Source: an uncultured Acetatifactor sp.
GTDB taxonomy: Bacteria; Bacillota; Clostridia; Lachnospirales; Lachnospiraceae
NCBI GenBank assembly: GCA_934402375.1
Contig: CAKRUB010000001.1
Coordinates: 186,001-250,000 of the forward strand
Length of the DNA stretch: 64,000 nt
Reading direction: 5' to 3'
Below are positions 51,152-61,574 of this stretch, piece after piece (position 1 is the stretch's first letter; every line of letters starts with the position of its first letter). Below the pieces are notes generated by a model that worked only from the letters and a program-made list of their open reading frames with translations, had not been told where the DNA came from and did not search any database. Both the position numbers and the translations under genes were made by a program.

Positions 51152-52141
51152 TTACTCCGTAAATTCCGGTATTCTGTCATAGAGCTCGGGAAAGCCGATC
51201 AGAACCGTGCCGTCCGCTCCCTCTCTGTCGGTAAGACGCATTTCAAAATCCAGCGAACAGCTTCCGTATGGAAACGTAAAGCCAATGTCATTTCCGCCAT
51301 CGTCAATCCGCCACGTCGCCTCCGTCAGCAGCTCCTGCAGCTTCTCCTCCGCTTCCTCCGACAGATCGGTATACGGTTGTTCAATTCCGTAGCCGGCACT
51401 GTTGTTGTCATCGGCATAATCAACGGAAAGCTGGTACTGTCCATACAGATCCGTATACCCGGATCTCTCCGCCCCGCCGAACCAGTAGGCAAAGGTTGTC
51501 GCCAGCTCCGGCATATCCTCCTCCATAATACCAAGGCGGTTCTGCAGGCTTGCCTTTCCATCAGCCTTCTTGTTATCCATGGGATACCATGGGAGAACCT
51601 TACTGTCCGCCGCGGCGGCATAAATCTCCCCGGTTCTGGCATCGACGAGCAGTTTCACGAAGGCTTCCTCCCTCGTGCCCAGCTCGATGTACCAGATTAT
51701 AAAATTCACACCCTCCGCAAAATCATCCCCATAGATGACATATTGCTTCGCCTCGAGAATGTCATAGGTCTGCACCTCCACCGGCAGCAGTCCGCTGTCG
51801 ATCAGAAGCCACAGTCCGTTAAAATACAGCGCCTCGCCGAGCAGTAGAAGCTGCCTCACCTCCTCCTGATCGATGCCGCTCTGCGCCGTCACATAGAATT
51901 GCTTTCCGTCCGCCAGCTCCGATGCGAACCGGGCAAGACGGTTGTACAGCGCCGTGTCGTAAGCGCTGCTGGCAAAGGACGTCACATCCATCAGCTCCCA
52001 CGCGCCCGCTTTCACCTCACTGCATCTTCTGACGTCCTGAACGGCAAATATCAGCTTCGGCGCCAGAAAAGCCATGACGATAAGCAATATCAGTCCGGCA
52101 GCAGGAAGAAGATACCTGCCGAATCTCACCCTTTGTCTCAT
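51152..52141 (-). CDS. Membrane-anchored protein linked to the two-component system
   Basis: 329 residues. One N-terminal membrane helix (YLLPAAGLILLIVMAFLAPKL) then an extracytoplasmic domain with KLLVDARTGEIYAAA. Start overlaps the kinase stop by 4 nt, so it is co-transcribed and may help sense or be regulated. No family identified. Confidence 0.7.
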   Translation of the reverse strand: MRQRVRFGRYLLPAAGLILLIVMAFLAPKLIFAVQDVRRCSEVKAGAWELMDVTSFASSAYDTALYNRLARFASELADGKQFYVTAQSGIDQEEVRQLLLLGEALYFNGLWLLIDSGLLPVEVQTYDILEAKQYVIYGDDFAEGVNFIIWYIELGTREEAFVKLLVDARTGEIYAAAADSKVLPWYPMDNKKADGKASLQNRLGIMEEDMPELATTFAYWFGGAERSGYTDLYGQYQLSVDYADDNNSAGYGIEQPYTDLSEEAEEKLQELLTEATWRIDDGGNDIGFTFPYGSCSLDFEMRLTDREGADGTVLIGFPELYDRIPEFTE

Positions 52142-53556
52142 CCGTGAAACACCACCTTTATCACCGTTCCTTCCCCGAGCCTGCTGTCGATCTGCATGCT
52201 CGCACCGTGCAGCTGTATGATCTTCCGGCAGAGCGCCATGCCTATGCCCGCACCGCCTTCCTTTCTCGAGCGGGATTTATCCACCATGTAGAATGCCTCC
52301 GTGATTCTGCCGATCTCCTCCTTCGGGATTCCCCTGCCGTTGTCTACCGTCTTGACCTCATAGCCACCGTCAGGAAGCGCCGTGCCTTTCAACAGGATAA
52401 AGCCTCTGTCCCCCTTATCCATCGCCTTTGCGGCATTGTCCAGAAGGTTATAAAACAGCGAGAGCAAAAGCTCCTCGTCACCGCGGATCATGCCCTTCTC
52501 CATCTCTACCTTCCCCCGGATTCCACGCTTTCCCCAGATCGGGCGCATGGTCTCACGAAGATTTTCTTCCAGCCGCTTCGCCGGTATGTCCCTCAGCACA
52601 ACAGGATTCTTGTCCATGCTGACCAGCTCCAGTAATTTATGGGACAGACTCTCCAGACGTTTTCCCTGACTGTATATATAAAAGGAAGCCTCCGCGCGCT
52701 CCTCCTCACTCATCTTCATTGTGTTCAGCATATCCGCATAGCCGATGATGGAGGTCAGCGGGGTCTTCAGCTCATGTGCAAACGCAGCGGTGAAGTCCTC
52801 CTTCTGCTTCGCCTCGAGAATCTTCTCCTCCATCTGTGCCACCAGCTTATCCGCCATACGGTTAAAGTCCCGCGCCAGCTGTCCGATCTCATCGCCGCTC
52901 TTATTGTCACTGCGGAGCGAGAACTCGCCGTCCGCAATCCTCTTCGCCGTTCTGCCAAGCCGCCCGATCGGTCTCGTGATGTAATGGGAAAGCAGATAGA
53001 TACCTGCCATTCCAAGAACAAGAAGCACGCTCAGCGCGATCCGGTATTGCCGAAGCAGCGTCCGGCGGATGGTATAAATTTCGGTTAGCTCCCTGCACAT
53101 GCCGAGACGTATCGGACTTTCTGCCTCCATGCCCGTCAGAACCAACAGATAAAACCCGTCGTCCGTCCGGCAGACCTTGTAGACCGAGCCGGTATTCTCG
53201 TCAATCCTTGCCCGCAGCGCCTCCACCTCATCGGCGAGCGCCCGCCCATCAATAAAGGCTTTCCCATGGCTCCACTCCTCCCCGTTCAGCACAAAGCAGC
53301 GGCTCCCGCCGCTCTCTACACTGTCGAGAATGCTGTCGAGGGTGCGGCTGATGGCATACTCCTCCCCGTATTCCTCCGTCGACTGATACCCCATCTCAAA
53401 AAGAAAGCGGAACATGCGGCTCTCACTGCAGCCCCGCTCGATCTCCCTGTCCAGCAGCCCGGAAAAGTTAGATGACAGCATCCAGATTCCGAACGCGGTA
53501 AAGATCAGGGTCAGCAGCGCTGTCATTGCAAGAAATAGCTTGTCTGCAAATTTCAT
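52138..53556 (-). CDS. Sensor histidine kinase
   Basis: 472 residues. Two membrane helices (about 9-30 and 178-198) enclose an extracellular sensor; HAMP follows; HisKA with FAHELKTPLTSIIGY (His); ATPase boxes NLLDNAAKAMDK, VDNGRGIP and GGAGIGMALC. Partner of the response regulator upstream. Confidence 0.93.
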   Translation of the reverse strand: MKFADKLFLAMTALLTLIFTAFGIWMLSSNFSGLLDREIERGCSESRMFRFLFEMGYQSTEEYGEEYAISRTLDSILDSVESGGSRCFVLNGEEWSHGKAFIDGRALADEVEALRARIDENTGSVYKVCRTDDGFYLLVLTGMEAESPIRLGMCRELTEIYTIRRTLLRQYRIALSVLLVLGMAGIYLLSHYITRPIGRLGRTAKRIADGEFSLRSDNKSGDEIGQLARDFNRMADKLVAQMEEKILEAKQKEDFTAAFAHELKTPLTSIIGYADMLNTMKMSEEERAEASFYIYSQGKRLESLSHKLLELVSMDKNPVVLRDIPAKRLEENLRETMRPIWGKRGIRGKVEMEKGMIRGDEELLLSLFYNLLDNAAKAMDKGDRGFILLKGTALPDGGYEVKTVDNGRGIPKEEIGRITEAFYMVDKSRSRKEGGAGIGMALCRKIIQLHGASMQIDSRLGEGTVIKVVFHG

Positions 53557-53572
53557 CTTACTGTCATTTCCT

Positions 53573-54229
53573 CTATTCTTCCTCCAGCCGGTAGCCCACC
53601 TTGTAGACGGCTGTGATCTCTTTATCCCAGCCCAGCTTCTTTTTCAGGCGCTGGATGTGCAGATCCACCGTCCGGCTCTGTCCCATGTATTCGCCGCCCC
53701 ACACCGTCTCATAGATCGTCTCCCTGTACAGGGCAATATTCCGGTTTCTCGCAAGCAGAAGCAGGAGGTCGAATTCCTTCATGGTAAGAGCAATCTCCTC
53801 TCCCGCCCTGCTGACGCTGCGCGATGCCGTGTCAATTTCCACGTCAAAGACCTTCAGCCTTGTCCCGGTCTTGTTAAAACGGCGCAGAACCGCCTCGACT
53901 CTCGCCAGAAGCTCCACGATCTCAAAGGGCTTCGGGAGATAGTCGTCCGCCCCCAGCCGGAGTCCCTTGACCTTATTTTCCGTGCTGCCCAGCGCCGTCA
54001 GGAAGATCACCGGCAGTTCCAGCGTCTTCGCATAGTCGAGCAGTTCATAGCCGTTGATGCCCGGCAGCATGATGTCCAGCAGCACCAGATCAAAGTGCTC
54101 TCCCTCCATCAGGTCTGCCGCCTTTTCGCCGTCCGGCGCCCAGACACATTCATACCCCGCCCTGCGCAGATTCATTTTGATCAGATTTGCAATCGGCTCC
54201 TCGTCCTCCGCAATCAGAATTCTAAGCAT
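53573..54229 (-). CDS. OmpR-type response regulator
   Basis: 218 residues. Receiver: EDEEP, phospho-acceptor in LVLLDIMLPG, KPFE. C-terminal winged helix: LTMKEFDLLLLLARN ... SRTVDLHIQRLKKKLG. 16 bp before the kinase gene. Confidence 0.95.
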   Translation of the reverse strand: MLRILIAEDEEPIANLIKMNLRRAGYECVWAPDGEKAADLMEGEHFDLVLLDIMLPGINGYELLDYAKTLELPVIFLTALGSTENKVKGLRLGADDYLPKPFEIVELLARVEAVLRRFNKTGTRLKVFDVEIDTASRSVSRAGEEIALTMKEFDLLLLLARNRNIALYRETIYETVWGGEYMGQSRTVDLHIQRLKKKLGWDKEITAVYKVGYRLEEE

Positions 54230-54319
54230 TTTTCAATCTTTTTCCCCTTGTATTTCATTTTTGTCTACATATACATCCTGTAACAGAGTTGTATCGGAAT
54301 TGTATCGCCGCGCCCTCCG

Positions 54320-56737
54320 TCACTTCACCCCGTCCGAGGTTTCTTCTGCTTCCTCCATGAAATACATTCTGGAACCGAAATCCTGAAAATACCTGACCTC
54401 ATTGCTGTAGCCAAGCGCCGCGAACGCCTGCTTTAATTTTACGCCGTGATACATCAGTTCATCGCCGTACACAAGACAGTCCTCTGTCTCACCGTCCATC
54501 TTGACAAACTTCGCAATTACGCTCTGCGTCAACGAATCCTGTTTAATATGTACCGGTGAGACATAGTTGACAAGATCGCCGAAGCTGCGCAGATCATATT
54601 TCAGACTGCGGTTGTAAAAATGATAGCATACCTCTTCCGCAAGCCCTCTCGCCCGGTAACAGGTAAACGGCTGGTTCGGTGCGACGAGCTTCTGGAACAG
54701 CATGCCGACCGCGCGTTTCTTATCCGGCGACACACAGGTCCACTCCATCAGATTCTCTGGGCTGATGCCGATTGCCGTATGATAATCCTTCCCGGCATCC
54801 CCCGCAAAGCTCCGCCCACGGTAAAAGTCACCGTATTGCAGCACCTCCCGCCACTGCTTATAGAGAGTGATCTGCGCCTTAACTGCCTCCATATCCTCTT
54901 TTTTCATGTCACAGAAATTGCATTCGTAGCCAAAGATGCCGAATGCCGCCACATGGAACCGCGTCTCCAGCGGTGTCACCCGCAGGGTCTGATGGTTCGG
55001 ACAGGAGGAGACATGCGCGCTGACCGTCGACATGGGATAGCCGTAGCTGTAACCGTTCTGGATCTCTGCGCGGCAGAGTGCATCCGTGTTATCGCTCGCC
55101 CATATCTGAGGAAAATAGCAGAGAATTCCCAAGTCAAAGCGGTTGCCTCCCGAACTGCACCCCTCGAACAGGATGTGTGGGAATGCCTTTGTCAGCTCCC
55201 GCATACAGCGGTACAGACCGCAGACATATCTGTGAAATACCTCTCCCTGCCGCTCAGGAGGCAGCTTCTCGGAATAAACATCCGAGAAGATACGGTTCAT
55301 ATCCCATTTTACATAAGAAATATCCGCCGAGGAAAATACCCTTGTCATCGCCTCGATAATATAGTCCTGCACCGCCGGATTTGTCAGATCGAGAATGCGC
55401 TGATTACGCCCCTCTGAATGACTCTTGCCGGGGATACAGATTGTCCAGTCCGGATGCTCCCTGTATAGTCTGCTCTGGATGTTTACCATCTCCGGCTCCA
55501 CCCAGATGCCGAAGTCCAGTCCCTGCGCCTTGATCTTGTCGCAAAGTCCCTTCAGTCCTCCGGGCAGCTTCTTGCGGTTGACCTCCCAGTCGCCGAGCGA
55601 CCGCGTGTCATCCGTCCGCTCACCGAACCAGCCGTCGTCCATGACAAACAGCTCGACCCCGACCTCCTTCGCCTGCTTTGCAAGACCTAAGAGCTTTCTC
55701 TCATTGATGCTGAAATAGGCAGCCTCCCAGCTGTTTAACAGGACAGGACGCTGCTTTCGCTTCCAGACGCCGCGCACAATGTGCTCCCTCACAAAGCGGT
55801 GCATGTGCCCGCTCATCCCGTTAAAGCCCTGATGGGAAAAGGTCATCACCGCCTCCGGCGCCTCAAATACCTCTCCGGGCGGAAGTAACCATGAAAAGGA
55901 CTGCGGGTTAATCCCTGTGACGATTCTGGTCTTGCCGAAGCCGCTGACCTCCGCCGCCTCATAATGGTTTCCACTATAGATGAGGTTCAGTCCATAACAG
56001 TCGCCCGCATCCTCCGTAGAGTGCTCCCGCGAGAGCATGACAAACGGATTCGCCCGGCTGGAGCTGATTCCGGCGTAGGAGGCATTGACATGCTTTCCCG
56101 CCTGCAGTCTCGTATCGGTCCGCTTCATCTCCCTCACCCAGCAGCCGTTAAAGGTAGTAAGAATAAAATCCTGCTCCGCAAAATCCAGCTGCAGACTCAT
56201 CAGCCGCTTCACCGTCACCTCTTCGCCGCTCTCATTTACCAGCCTTGCACTTCTCGTAATGACATCGCACTCGGGGTAGACAAAATAATGTAACTCCAAC
56301 AGGAGCCCATAGCCCTTATCTCGGAGCCTCATGCAGAGATGTTCCACCCTGCCGTCCTCACTGTAGGAGCCGGGCAGCAGGAACTCCGTCTCCTGCTCCT
56401 GCTTCGTCTCCGTTATCTCAAAGGAATCGTAGAGAAAGTCCGAGGTAAAGCTGCCGTCCGCATGTACAACCTCCAGAAAAGGCTCCCGGATGTCGCCCTT
56501 CCCATAAGCAGACATCTCCAGACAGACATCCTCAAGTCCGAGATTCTTATGGGCAGCGTCATAATAATTCGTATTGCCGCCCGCAAACGGATGCTTCTCG
56601 CGCAGCGCCGCCGTGTCCCGGAACCGAATTTTTCTCCCATAGTACAGATGCTCCGGGTGTCCGGTTTCCATAATCTCAAACAGATAGGATGTGTTTTCTG
56701 TCTCCAGACAGAATGTGCCGTTTTTTTCTGTAATCAT
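54320..56737 (-). CDS. Alpha-galactosidase, GH36
   Basis: 805 residues. KWDMNR (nucleophile Asp) and FEGCSSGGNRFDLGIL ... WASDNTDA (acid/base Asp) are GH36 landmarks, with FVMDDGWFGERTDDTRSLGDW. Hydrolyses raffinose-type sugars. No signal peptide, so cytoplasmic. ATG 56737 follows GGGGG. Confidence 0.95.
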   Translation of the reverse strand: MITEKNGTFCLETENTSYLFEIMETGHPEHLYYGRKIRFRDTAALREKHPFAGGNTNYYDAAHKNLGLEDVCLEMSAYGKGDIREPFLEVVHADGSFTSDFLYDSFEITETKQEQETEFLLPGSYSEDGRVEHLCMRLRDKGYGLLLELHYFVYPECDVITRSARLVNESGEEVTVKRLMSLQLDFAEQDFILTTFNGCWVREMKRTDTRLQAGKHVNASYAGISSSRANPFVMLSREHSTEDAGDCYGLNLIYSGNHYEAAEVSGFGKTRIVTGINPQSFSWLLPPGEVFEAPEAVMTFSHQGFNGMSGHMHRFVREHIVRGVWKRKQRPVLLNSWEAAYFSINERKLLGLAKQAKEVGVELFVMDDGWFGERTDDTRSLGDWEVNRKKLPGGLKGLCDKIKAQGLDFGIWVEPEMVNIQSRLYREHPDWTICIPGKSHSEGRNQRILDLTNPAVQDYIIEAMTRVFSSADISYVKWDMNRIFSDVYSEKLPPERQGEVFHRYVCGLYRCMRELTKAFPHILFEGCSSGGNRFDLGILCYFPQIWASDNTDALCRAEIQNGYSYGYPMSTVSAHVSSCPNHQTLRVTPLETRFHVAAFGIFGYECNFCDMKKEDMEAVKAQITLYKQWREVLQYGDFYRGRSFAGDAGKDYHTAIGISPENLMEWTCVSPDKKRAVGMLFQKLVAPNQPFTCYRARGLAEEVCYHFYNRSLKYDLRSFGDLVNYVSPVHIKQDSLTQSVIAKFVKMDGETEDCLVYGDELMYHGVKLKQAFAALGYSNEVRYFQDFGSRMYFMEEAEETSDGVK

Positions 56738-56765
56738 AAGCGTCCCCCTTTTCCTTAAAGTGTAT

Positions 56766-57764
56766 CCTATAATGTGCTCCAATGCAAATATGGTTTTTCC
56801 GCTGGATGCATGGGACTCCGGGGTATACTATTACGCCGGTAAAATTGCCGGCAGCGGAGAAGAAGGCATCCTACTGACGCTGGCATCCGGTGAGGACAGT
56901 GTTCTCGACTATCATTATCTCGGTCTCTACCGCTGGGATGGCAGCTGCGAGCTGCTTGGGTCGTTCGACAATAGCGACTATAACACAACCTTCTATCTGT
57001 CAAAGGACACGCTCTACATTCTGTCAGGCAGGCAACTGACCAGCTACGACAGGGACATGAATCTCCTGCAGACCCAGAGTCTGAGCAACCGCACCAACGG
57101 CTGCATCAATGCTCCCGACGGCAGCACTCTCTGGTACGGCTTCAACTCTGACCTAAAGCTGGCGGTCTGGGACAAGCCTAACGGCAAAGAGCTTTTTTCT
57201 CTGGGCGATATGGTAAATCCATATTCTGACTTTTATCTGGCAAGATTGGCTGACGGGAAATTCCTTCTTGCGGATGTCACCACTGTCTGGAGCGGCGATG
57301 GTTCAGAACCTCTGGAAAAGGCCTTTTCCTTTACGGAAAAAGACTATGGTCTGCAGGCGCTTCTGGGCATGACCTTCTCCGAGGCCGGCGATCCCCTGTT
57401 TCTGGTGGACTTTAAGGATGAACTGTATCTCCTGACAGCCAGCCGCAGGCTGCTCTCCGAGCTACCCACAAAGGAAGAGATTTCCCTTGTCGCTCCGTTG
57501 GCCGCTCCGCTGGAAAAGGTGGCTGCTGACTTCAATCGGCAGAGCGAGTTCTATCACGTCACGGTAACAGACATATGGAACGTATCTGATCCCGAAGACT
57601 ATAAGACCTCCTTGCAGATGGAGTTGTCGAAAAGCTGGACAGCCGTGTTCAGCTCTACCTTGACGAGCAAAAATAGGACGTCCCCAAAGGCTGCCGCCGA
57701 ACTCACATCCCGAAACGGTGCGACATATATTACTATCAAACAAAGAACAACGAAAGGACTGTAA
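56766..57764 (+). pseudogene. Remnant of an extracellular solute-binding-type protein gene
   Basis: The frame gives a propeller-like segment (DGVYYYAGKIAGS..., LYRWDGSCELLGSF) then PLEKVAADFNRQSEFYHVTV, typical of the start of ABC solute-binding domains. It has no signal peptide or start region and ends in unrelated sequence after about 57630. A truncated, decayed gene. Confidence 0.6.
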
Positions 57765-57768
57765 TCAA

Positions 57769-57939
57769 ATGCAGGACTATAAGTTTGAGAGTAATATTGA
57801 CAGATTTCCCATCGCTATGTCCTATGTGCCCTGGCAGAAATTTGACAAGATGTTTGACGATCTCGAAAAGGCTTACAACATCGGCACCGTTTTCCCTGAA
57901 CTGAACAAACCTTTCACCGGAAGGAGATGTGTATCATGA
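57769..57939 (+). CDS. cotJA: Spore coat-associated protein CotJA
   Basis: 56 residues: IDRFPIAMSYVPWQKF and VFPELNKPF are the CotJA signature. First gene of the cotJABC operon, expressed in the mother cell. ATG 57769 is 9 nt after AAGGA. Confidence 0.9.
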   Translation: MQDYKFESNIDRFPIAMSYVPWQKFDKMFDDLEKAYNIGTVFPELNKPFTGRRCVS

Positions 57940-58190
57940 ACCAGAAAGAACAGCTTCTGAAGGATATTGGTATTGTCAGCTTTGTGGTGGTCGAGCTTGG
58001 TCTTTACCTTGACACACATCCCAACGACCGCAATGCGCTGGAATACTTCAACCATTACAGCCGGATCAGGAACCAGATGACACGGGAGTTTTCCATGAAA
58101 TACTACCCTCTGACCATGGATATGGCAGAGGGCGGCAGAGACTGGAGATGGGGCGCTGCTCCCCTGCCATGGGAAGGAGGATGTGAATAA
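57936..58190 (+). CDS. cotJB: Spore coat protein CotJB
   Basis: 84 residues: LGLYLDTHPNDRNALEYFNHY and DWRWGAAPLPWEGGC match CotJB. It follows GGAG and overlaps cotJA by 4 nt. Confidence 0.9.
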   Translation: MNQKEQLLKDIGIVSFVVVELGLYLDTHPNDRNALEYFNHYSRIRNQMTREFSMKYYPLTMDMAEGGRDWRWGAAPLPWEGGCE

Positions 58191-58499
58191 ATGTGGAATT
58201 ATGAAAAGAGATTGCAGTTTCCCGTAAACATCAAGGAACCCAACGCCAAACTGGCGCAGGTCATCATGAGTCAGTACGGCGGCCCTGACGGCGAGATGGG
58301 CGCCAGCATGCGCTACCTCTCCCAGCGTTACGCCACCCCCTACCGTGAGGTTGCAGGACTGCTGACAGATATTGGTACAGAAGCCTCTGAAATGTTCCGT
58401 TCAGGGGCTTGTTTTTTCAGCCTTATAACTCCACTTTGCAGAAAGGAATTTCAAATATACATCAATGTTGTTCTTATCCATAACCACTATTCTATCTAA
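58191..58499 (+). pseudogene. cotJC: cotJC 5' part, interrupted by element 2
   Basis: Encodes the first 64 residues of the manganese-catalase-like CotJC (WNYEKRLQFPVNIKEPNAKL ... REVAGLLTDIGTE) and then element sequence to a stop at 58499. The break precedes the EELAHLE metal-binding helix; the 3' part is at 61718-62191 in the same phase. Confidence 0.9.
58374..58383. other. Element 2 left junction core
   Basis: GGTACAGAAG, repeated at 61718-61727. It encodes GTE of CotJC. Right of it, GAAATGTTCCG (58389-58399) is the element's inverted arm. Confidence 0.85.
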
Positions 58500-60005
58500 A
58501 ATATGTTTATAGAACGCATCCTCATATAGAACTCCACCTGTAATCTCTTTGATTGCAGCTTCCATCTCTTTTAGGCGCTGCTGTCGCTGGCAATCCATTG
58601 CCTGTTGCTTATCAATGCTGCCGATGATAGCTTGCAATTCTGCAATTTCAACGTCACATTTTGACCGTGCCGCCGAAAACTCCTCTTTTGTTATGTTACC
58701 ATCCATATAAATGTCAATCAGCTTCGCACGCTTATCCTCAGCCGTTTCCATCCGGGCTTGCAGTTTTTTAACGTCATTACCTGCCATATCCATATCAATG
58801 ACCGGCTGGATAATGGAAATCAGATTGCCTGCAATTTGATCTCTATTGTATTTAAGACTCTTTGTCACAAGAAACATAATGTAGACTGCATCTTCATTGC
58901 GGATAGACAAGCCGGTACAGCCGACCTGTTTTCCCGCCTTGTCAACATGAGGACTGCCGTACCTTGCCGCTTCAATACAACGCCACGCCTTATAGCTGCT
59001 TCCGTCTTTCCGAGTTTTATACCTTGCCACATAACCTGAACCGCAGCAGCCGCATTTAATCTTACCGGAGAACAGATAGCGGTTACTGTGCTTTGACTTG
59101 CCCTCCTGCGAAAGCGACTTTGCATCTAAAATACGATTGGCTTCCTCAAACAATTCACGGGTTATAATCGGCTCGTGATGATCCCTGATGATAACAAACT
59201 CCTCCTGCCCCCGGTTGTATTTTTTTTCGTGGGATAAGAAATCCGGTGTATAGGTCTTTTTCTGCACTAAGTCGCCGCAGTATTTCTCGTTGCGTATCAC
59301 TCGCAGAATGACTGTATTGCTCCACTCTTCTACTCTCATAGGGCTGATACCTTCCTCCCGAAGCTCACGGGCAATAACATGCGTTCCTTTTCCCTCATCG
59401 ACAAACTTATGGAAAATACGGCGTACAACCTTCGCCCCCTCTTCATTGACAGTCATTTTTCCGTCCTCAACATCATAGCCCAACATACTCCTGCCGAACA
59501 CAACCCCTTGTTCCATCTGACGTTTCTGTCCCCACTTCACACGCTCTGACGTCTTACGGCTTTCTTCCTGCGCAATAGAGGACATAATCGCCAGGCGAAG
59601 CTCGGCATCGCCGTCTAAGGTATTGATATTGTCATTCATAAAGATAACGCCGATACCGCGCTTCCTGAGTTCACGGGTATAATAGATACTGTCAAGGGTA
59701 TTTCTCGCAAAACGGGAAATCTCCTTCGTGATAATCAAATCAAATTCGCCGTTCCTGGCACACGCGATCATACGCTGAAACTCTTTACGCTTCTTCGTGT
59801 TCGTGCCGGAAATGCCCTCATCAGCAAAAATCTCATAAAGCTCCCAATCGGGATTGCGCTCAATGTATTGTCTGAAATACCGCAGTTGGCTCTCAAACGA
59901 GTTCGTCTGATCTTCATTGTCCGTGGAAACACGGCAATAGGCAGCTACTTTTCTTTTTACATCAGTCGCTTTTCGCTCCTGATTCAAGCGTTCATATTGC
60001 TTCAT
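58401..60005 (-). CDS. Large serine recombinase of element 2
   Basis: 534 residues. Catalytic Ser27 in AAYCRVSTDN, KEISRFARN and QEESRKTSERV; recombinase domain; zinc ribbon CGCCGSGYV; C-terminal coiled coil. Its stop is 18 bp from the left core. It would integrate and, with or without a directionality factor, excise the element. ATG 60005 follows GGGAG. Confidence 0.93.
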   Translation of the reverse strand: MKQYERLNQERKATDVKRKVAAYCRVSTDNEDQTNSFESQLRYFRQYIERNPDWELYEIFADEGISGTNTKKRKEFQRMIACARNGEFDLIITKEISRFARNTLDSIYYTRELRKRGIGVIFMNDNINTLDGDAELRLAIMSSIAQEESRKTSERVKWGQKRQMEQGVVFGRSMLGYDVEDGKMTVNEEGAKVVRRIFHKFVDEGKGTHVIARELREEGISPMRVEEWSNTVILRVIRNEKYCGDLVQKKTYTPDFLSHEKKYNRGQEEFVIIRDHHEPIITRELFEEANRILDAKSLSQEGKSKHSNRYLFSGKIKCGCCGSGYVARYKTRKDGSSYKAWRCIEAARYGSPHVDKAGKQVGCTGLSIRNEDAVYIMFLVTKSLKYNRDQIAGNLISIIQPVIDMDMAGNDVKKLQARMETAEDKRAKLIDIYMDGNITKEEFSAARSKCDVEIAELQAIIGSIDKQQAMDCQRQQRLKEMEAAIKEITGGVLYEDAFYKHILDRIVVMDKNNIDVYLKFLSAKWSYKAEKTSP

Positions 60006-60050
60006 AGCTATGCTCCCTCTCCAGTAATAGCTATGCAAAAACACTAGGCG

Positions 60051-60275
60051 TTATGCCCGGCGTTCTCTTTTCTGATTGGGACTATATTGTTTTTCAAGCT
60101 CGGACAAACAACGTTCACATTGGGAATGAGTCAGCATCTTTCTTTGCTCTAAGGAAAGAAGGATCGACTTTTGAAGATTCATAAGAAACTCCGCGTGTTC
60201 CCGCTCGCTCAATTCTGGAACAGGGGCGCCAGCATAAACAAATTCTCTGTGCAACAGCCGCAACACCTCCCTCAT
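60051..60275 (-). CDS. Small protein beside the recombinase (74 aa)
   Basis: Helical, with CERCLSELEKQY and a basic end. The start is uncertain: a ribosome-site-like GGGAGG lies inside the first codons, so a TTG near 60254 may be used. It could be a directionality factor for the recombinase, by position only. Confidence 0.55.
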   Translation of the reverse strand: MREVLRLLHREFVYAGAPVPELSEREHAEFLMNLQKSILLSLEQRKMLTHSQCERCLSELEKQYSPNQKRERRA

Positions 60276-60331
60276 TGGTAGGATATGAGCTATTGCTTGT
60301 ACGGTAGACCCCTTATTCCAAAGCAGGGCGA

Positions 60332-61225
60332 TTAATCCTTCAACATATCTAAATACATATCCAACCTTGCATTGATGTATCTCGCAAACAGATTTTCCAT
60401 TGCCGAAAGGTTATGCTTTACATGATATTCATCAAATGCATTATAGTAGGCAATTCTATCTGTGAACTTAATATCAATAGGTGGATATCCCGCTTTCATC
60501 AACTCAAGATTTACAAGCAGTCTTCCGGTTCTGCCATTACCGTCAATGAATGGATGGATGCCCTCAAACTCAATATGAAAACGAGCCAGTTTGGTCACAA
60601 TATGCTCTGTGCTTTCAGCAAAAGCATGTAACAACTGTTCCATCTTCGGTTCAATAAGATACGGCTGTACTGGTTCATGCTGTGCGCCCATAATACGAAC
60701 CGGAATTCTGCGATAGACACCTCGGTCTTCTCTCTTATCAGCAAGGACAAGATAATGAATCTGTTTGATGATGCTCTCGCTGATCGGAACATTATCTTTT
60801 ACAAGTTCGCTTACAAAATCAAATGCCTCTTTATGACCGACTGCCTCCATATGGTATTTCAGCGGTTTCTGGTCAATCGTAAGACCGCGAAGCACTTGGT
60901 CCGTCTCCCGCAATGTAAGTGTATTTCCTTCAATAGCATTAGAATTGTATGTGTACTCTACGATAAACTCTTCCCTGAGCCTTGATACCTCACCCGCAGT
61001 CAATGGTCTTCTACTGTCCAGTTCTACCTTTTTACGGTCAATTTGCTGCAAAAGGCTTTCCTTGGATTTGTATCGACCATCAGCAGGTTTCTTTGCATCC
61101 ACAGGAATTTTCCATCCGCGTCCTTCCTGATACGCACCCGGAATTTTTCCCTCCACGCAAAGAACCCTGATTCTTCTATCTGAAATGCCCCATTTTTCAG
61201 AAGCCTGTTTTACCGTCATAGACAT
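60332..61225 (-). CDS. Fic-domain protein with N-terminal HTH
   Basis: 297 residues. HPFIDGNGRTGRLL is the canonical Fic AMP-transferase motif. SNAIEGN upstream fits the (S/T)xxxE(G/N) inhibitory helix, so it is self-inhibited (class II). N-terminal HTH resembles excisionase/MerR (VKQASEKWGISDRRIRVLC). AMPylates a protein or regulates in the manner of chromosomal Fic proteins. Cargo of element 2. Confidence 0.92.
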   Translation of the reverse strand: MSMTVKQASEKWGISDRRIRVLCVEGKIPGAYQEGRGWKIPVDAKKPADGRYKSKESLLQQIDRKKVELDSRRPLTAGEVSRLREEFIVEYTYNSNAIEGNTLTLRETDQVLRGLTIDQKPLKYHMEAVGHKEAFDFVSELVKDNVPISESIIKQIHYLVLADKREDRGVYRRIPVRIMGAQHEPVQPYLIEPKMEQLLHAFAESTEHIVTKLARFHIEFEGIHPFIDGNGRTGRLLVNLELMKAGYPPIDIKFTDRIAYYNAFDEYHVKHNLSAMENLFARYINARLDMYLDMLKD

Positions 61226-61310
61226 AACTTATTCCTCCGTTTCAATGTATAGTATACCAATTTAGCGGAACAATATCAATGCTATCGGAATAATACAATT
61301 TCTCTTATTT

Positions 61311-61574
61311 TTACCTTATACTCCAAAGAATACTGTCGATCTTCTTGATATTCGATATTCCTTTATAGTCAGGCAACACACGATCAAATTCTCTAATACA
61401 TTCTTTGCCTTTTTCTGAATCCAAAAAATTTTCATACCAGTTTTCTATATCAACGTAAATAGAAATTGCATTCCCAAGCTTTTCTTCTTTCGTTTTCCCT
61501 GTGAGCTGTATACTCAGATTCTGAACAACATATCGATCCCATATCGGCTTCTCCGGGTGTATTGTAGCAAGCAT
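61311..61574 (-). pseudogene. Remnant gene in element 2
   Basis: 87 residues from ATG 61574, but homology-like sequence runs further upstream in frame to about 61660 (GDPTFEGIITYLYECTGNIE) before two stops, so the 5' end is lost. Features: HPEKPIWDRYVVQNL. Not identified. Confidence 0.5.

Noticed and set aside
50390..51847. 485-codon plus-strand ORF
   Set aside because: Shadow of the symporter gene and its neighbour; composition is rich in R, H and P as expected for an antisense frame in GC-rich DNA.
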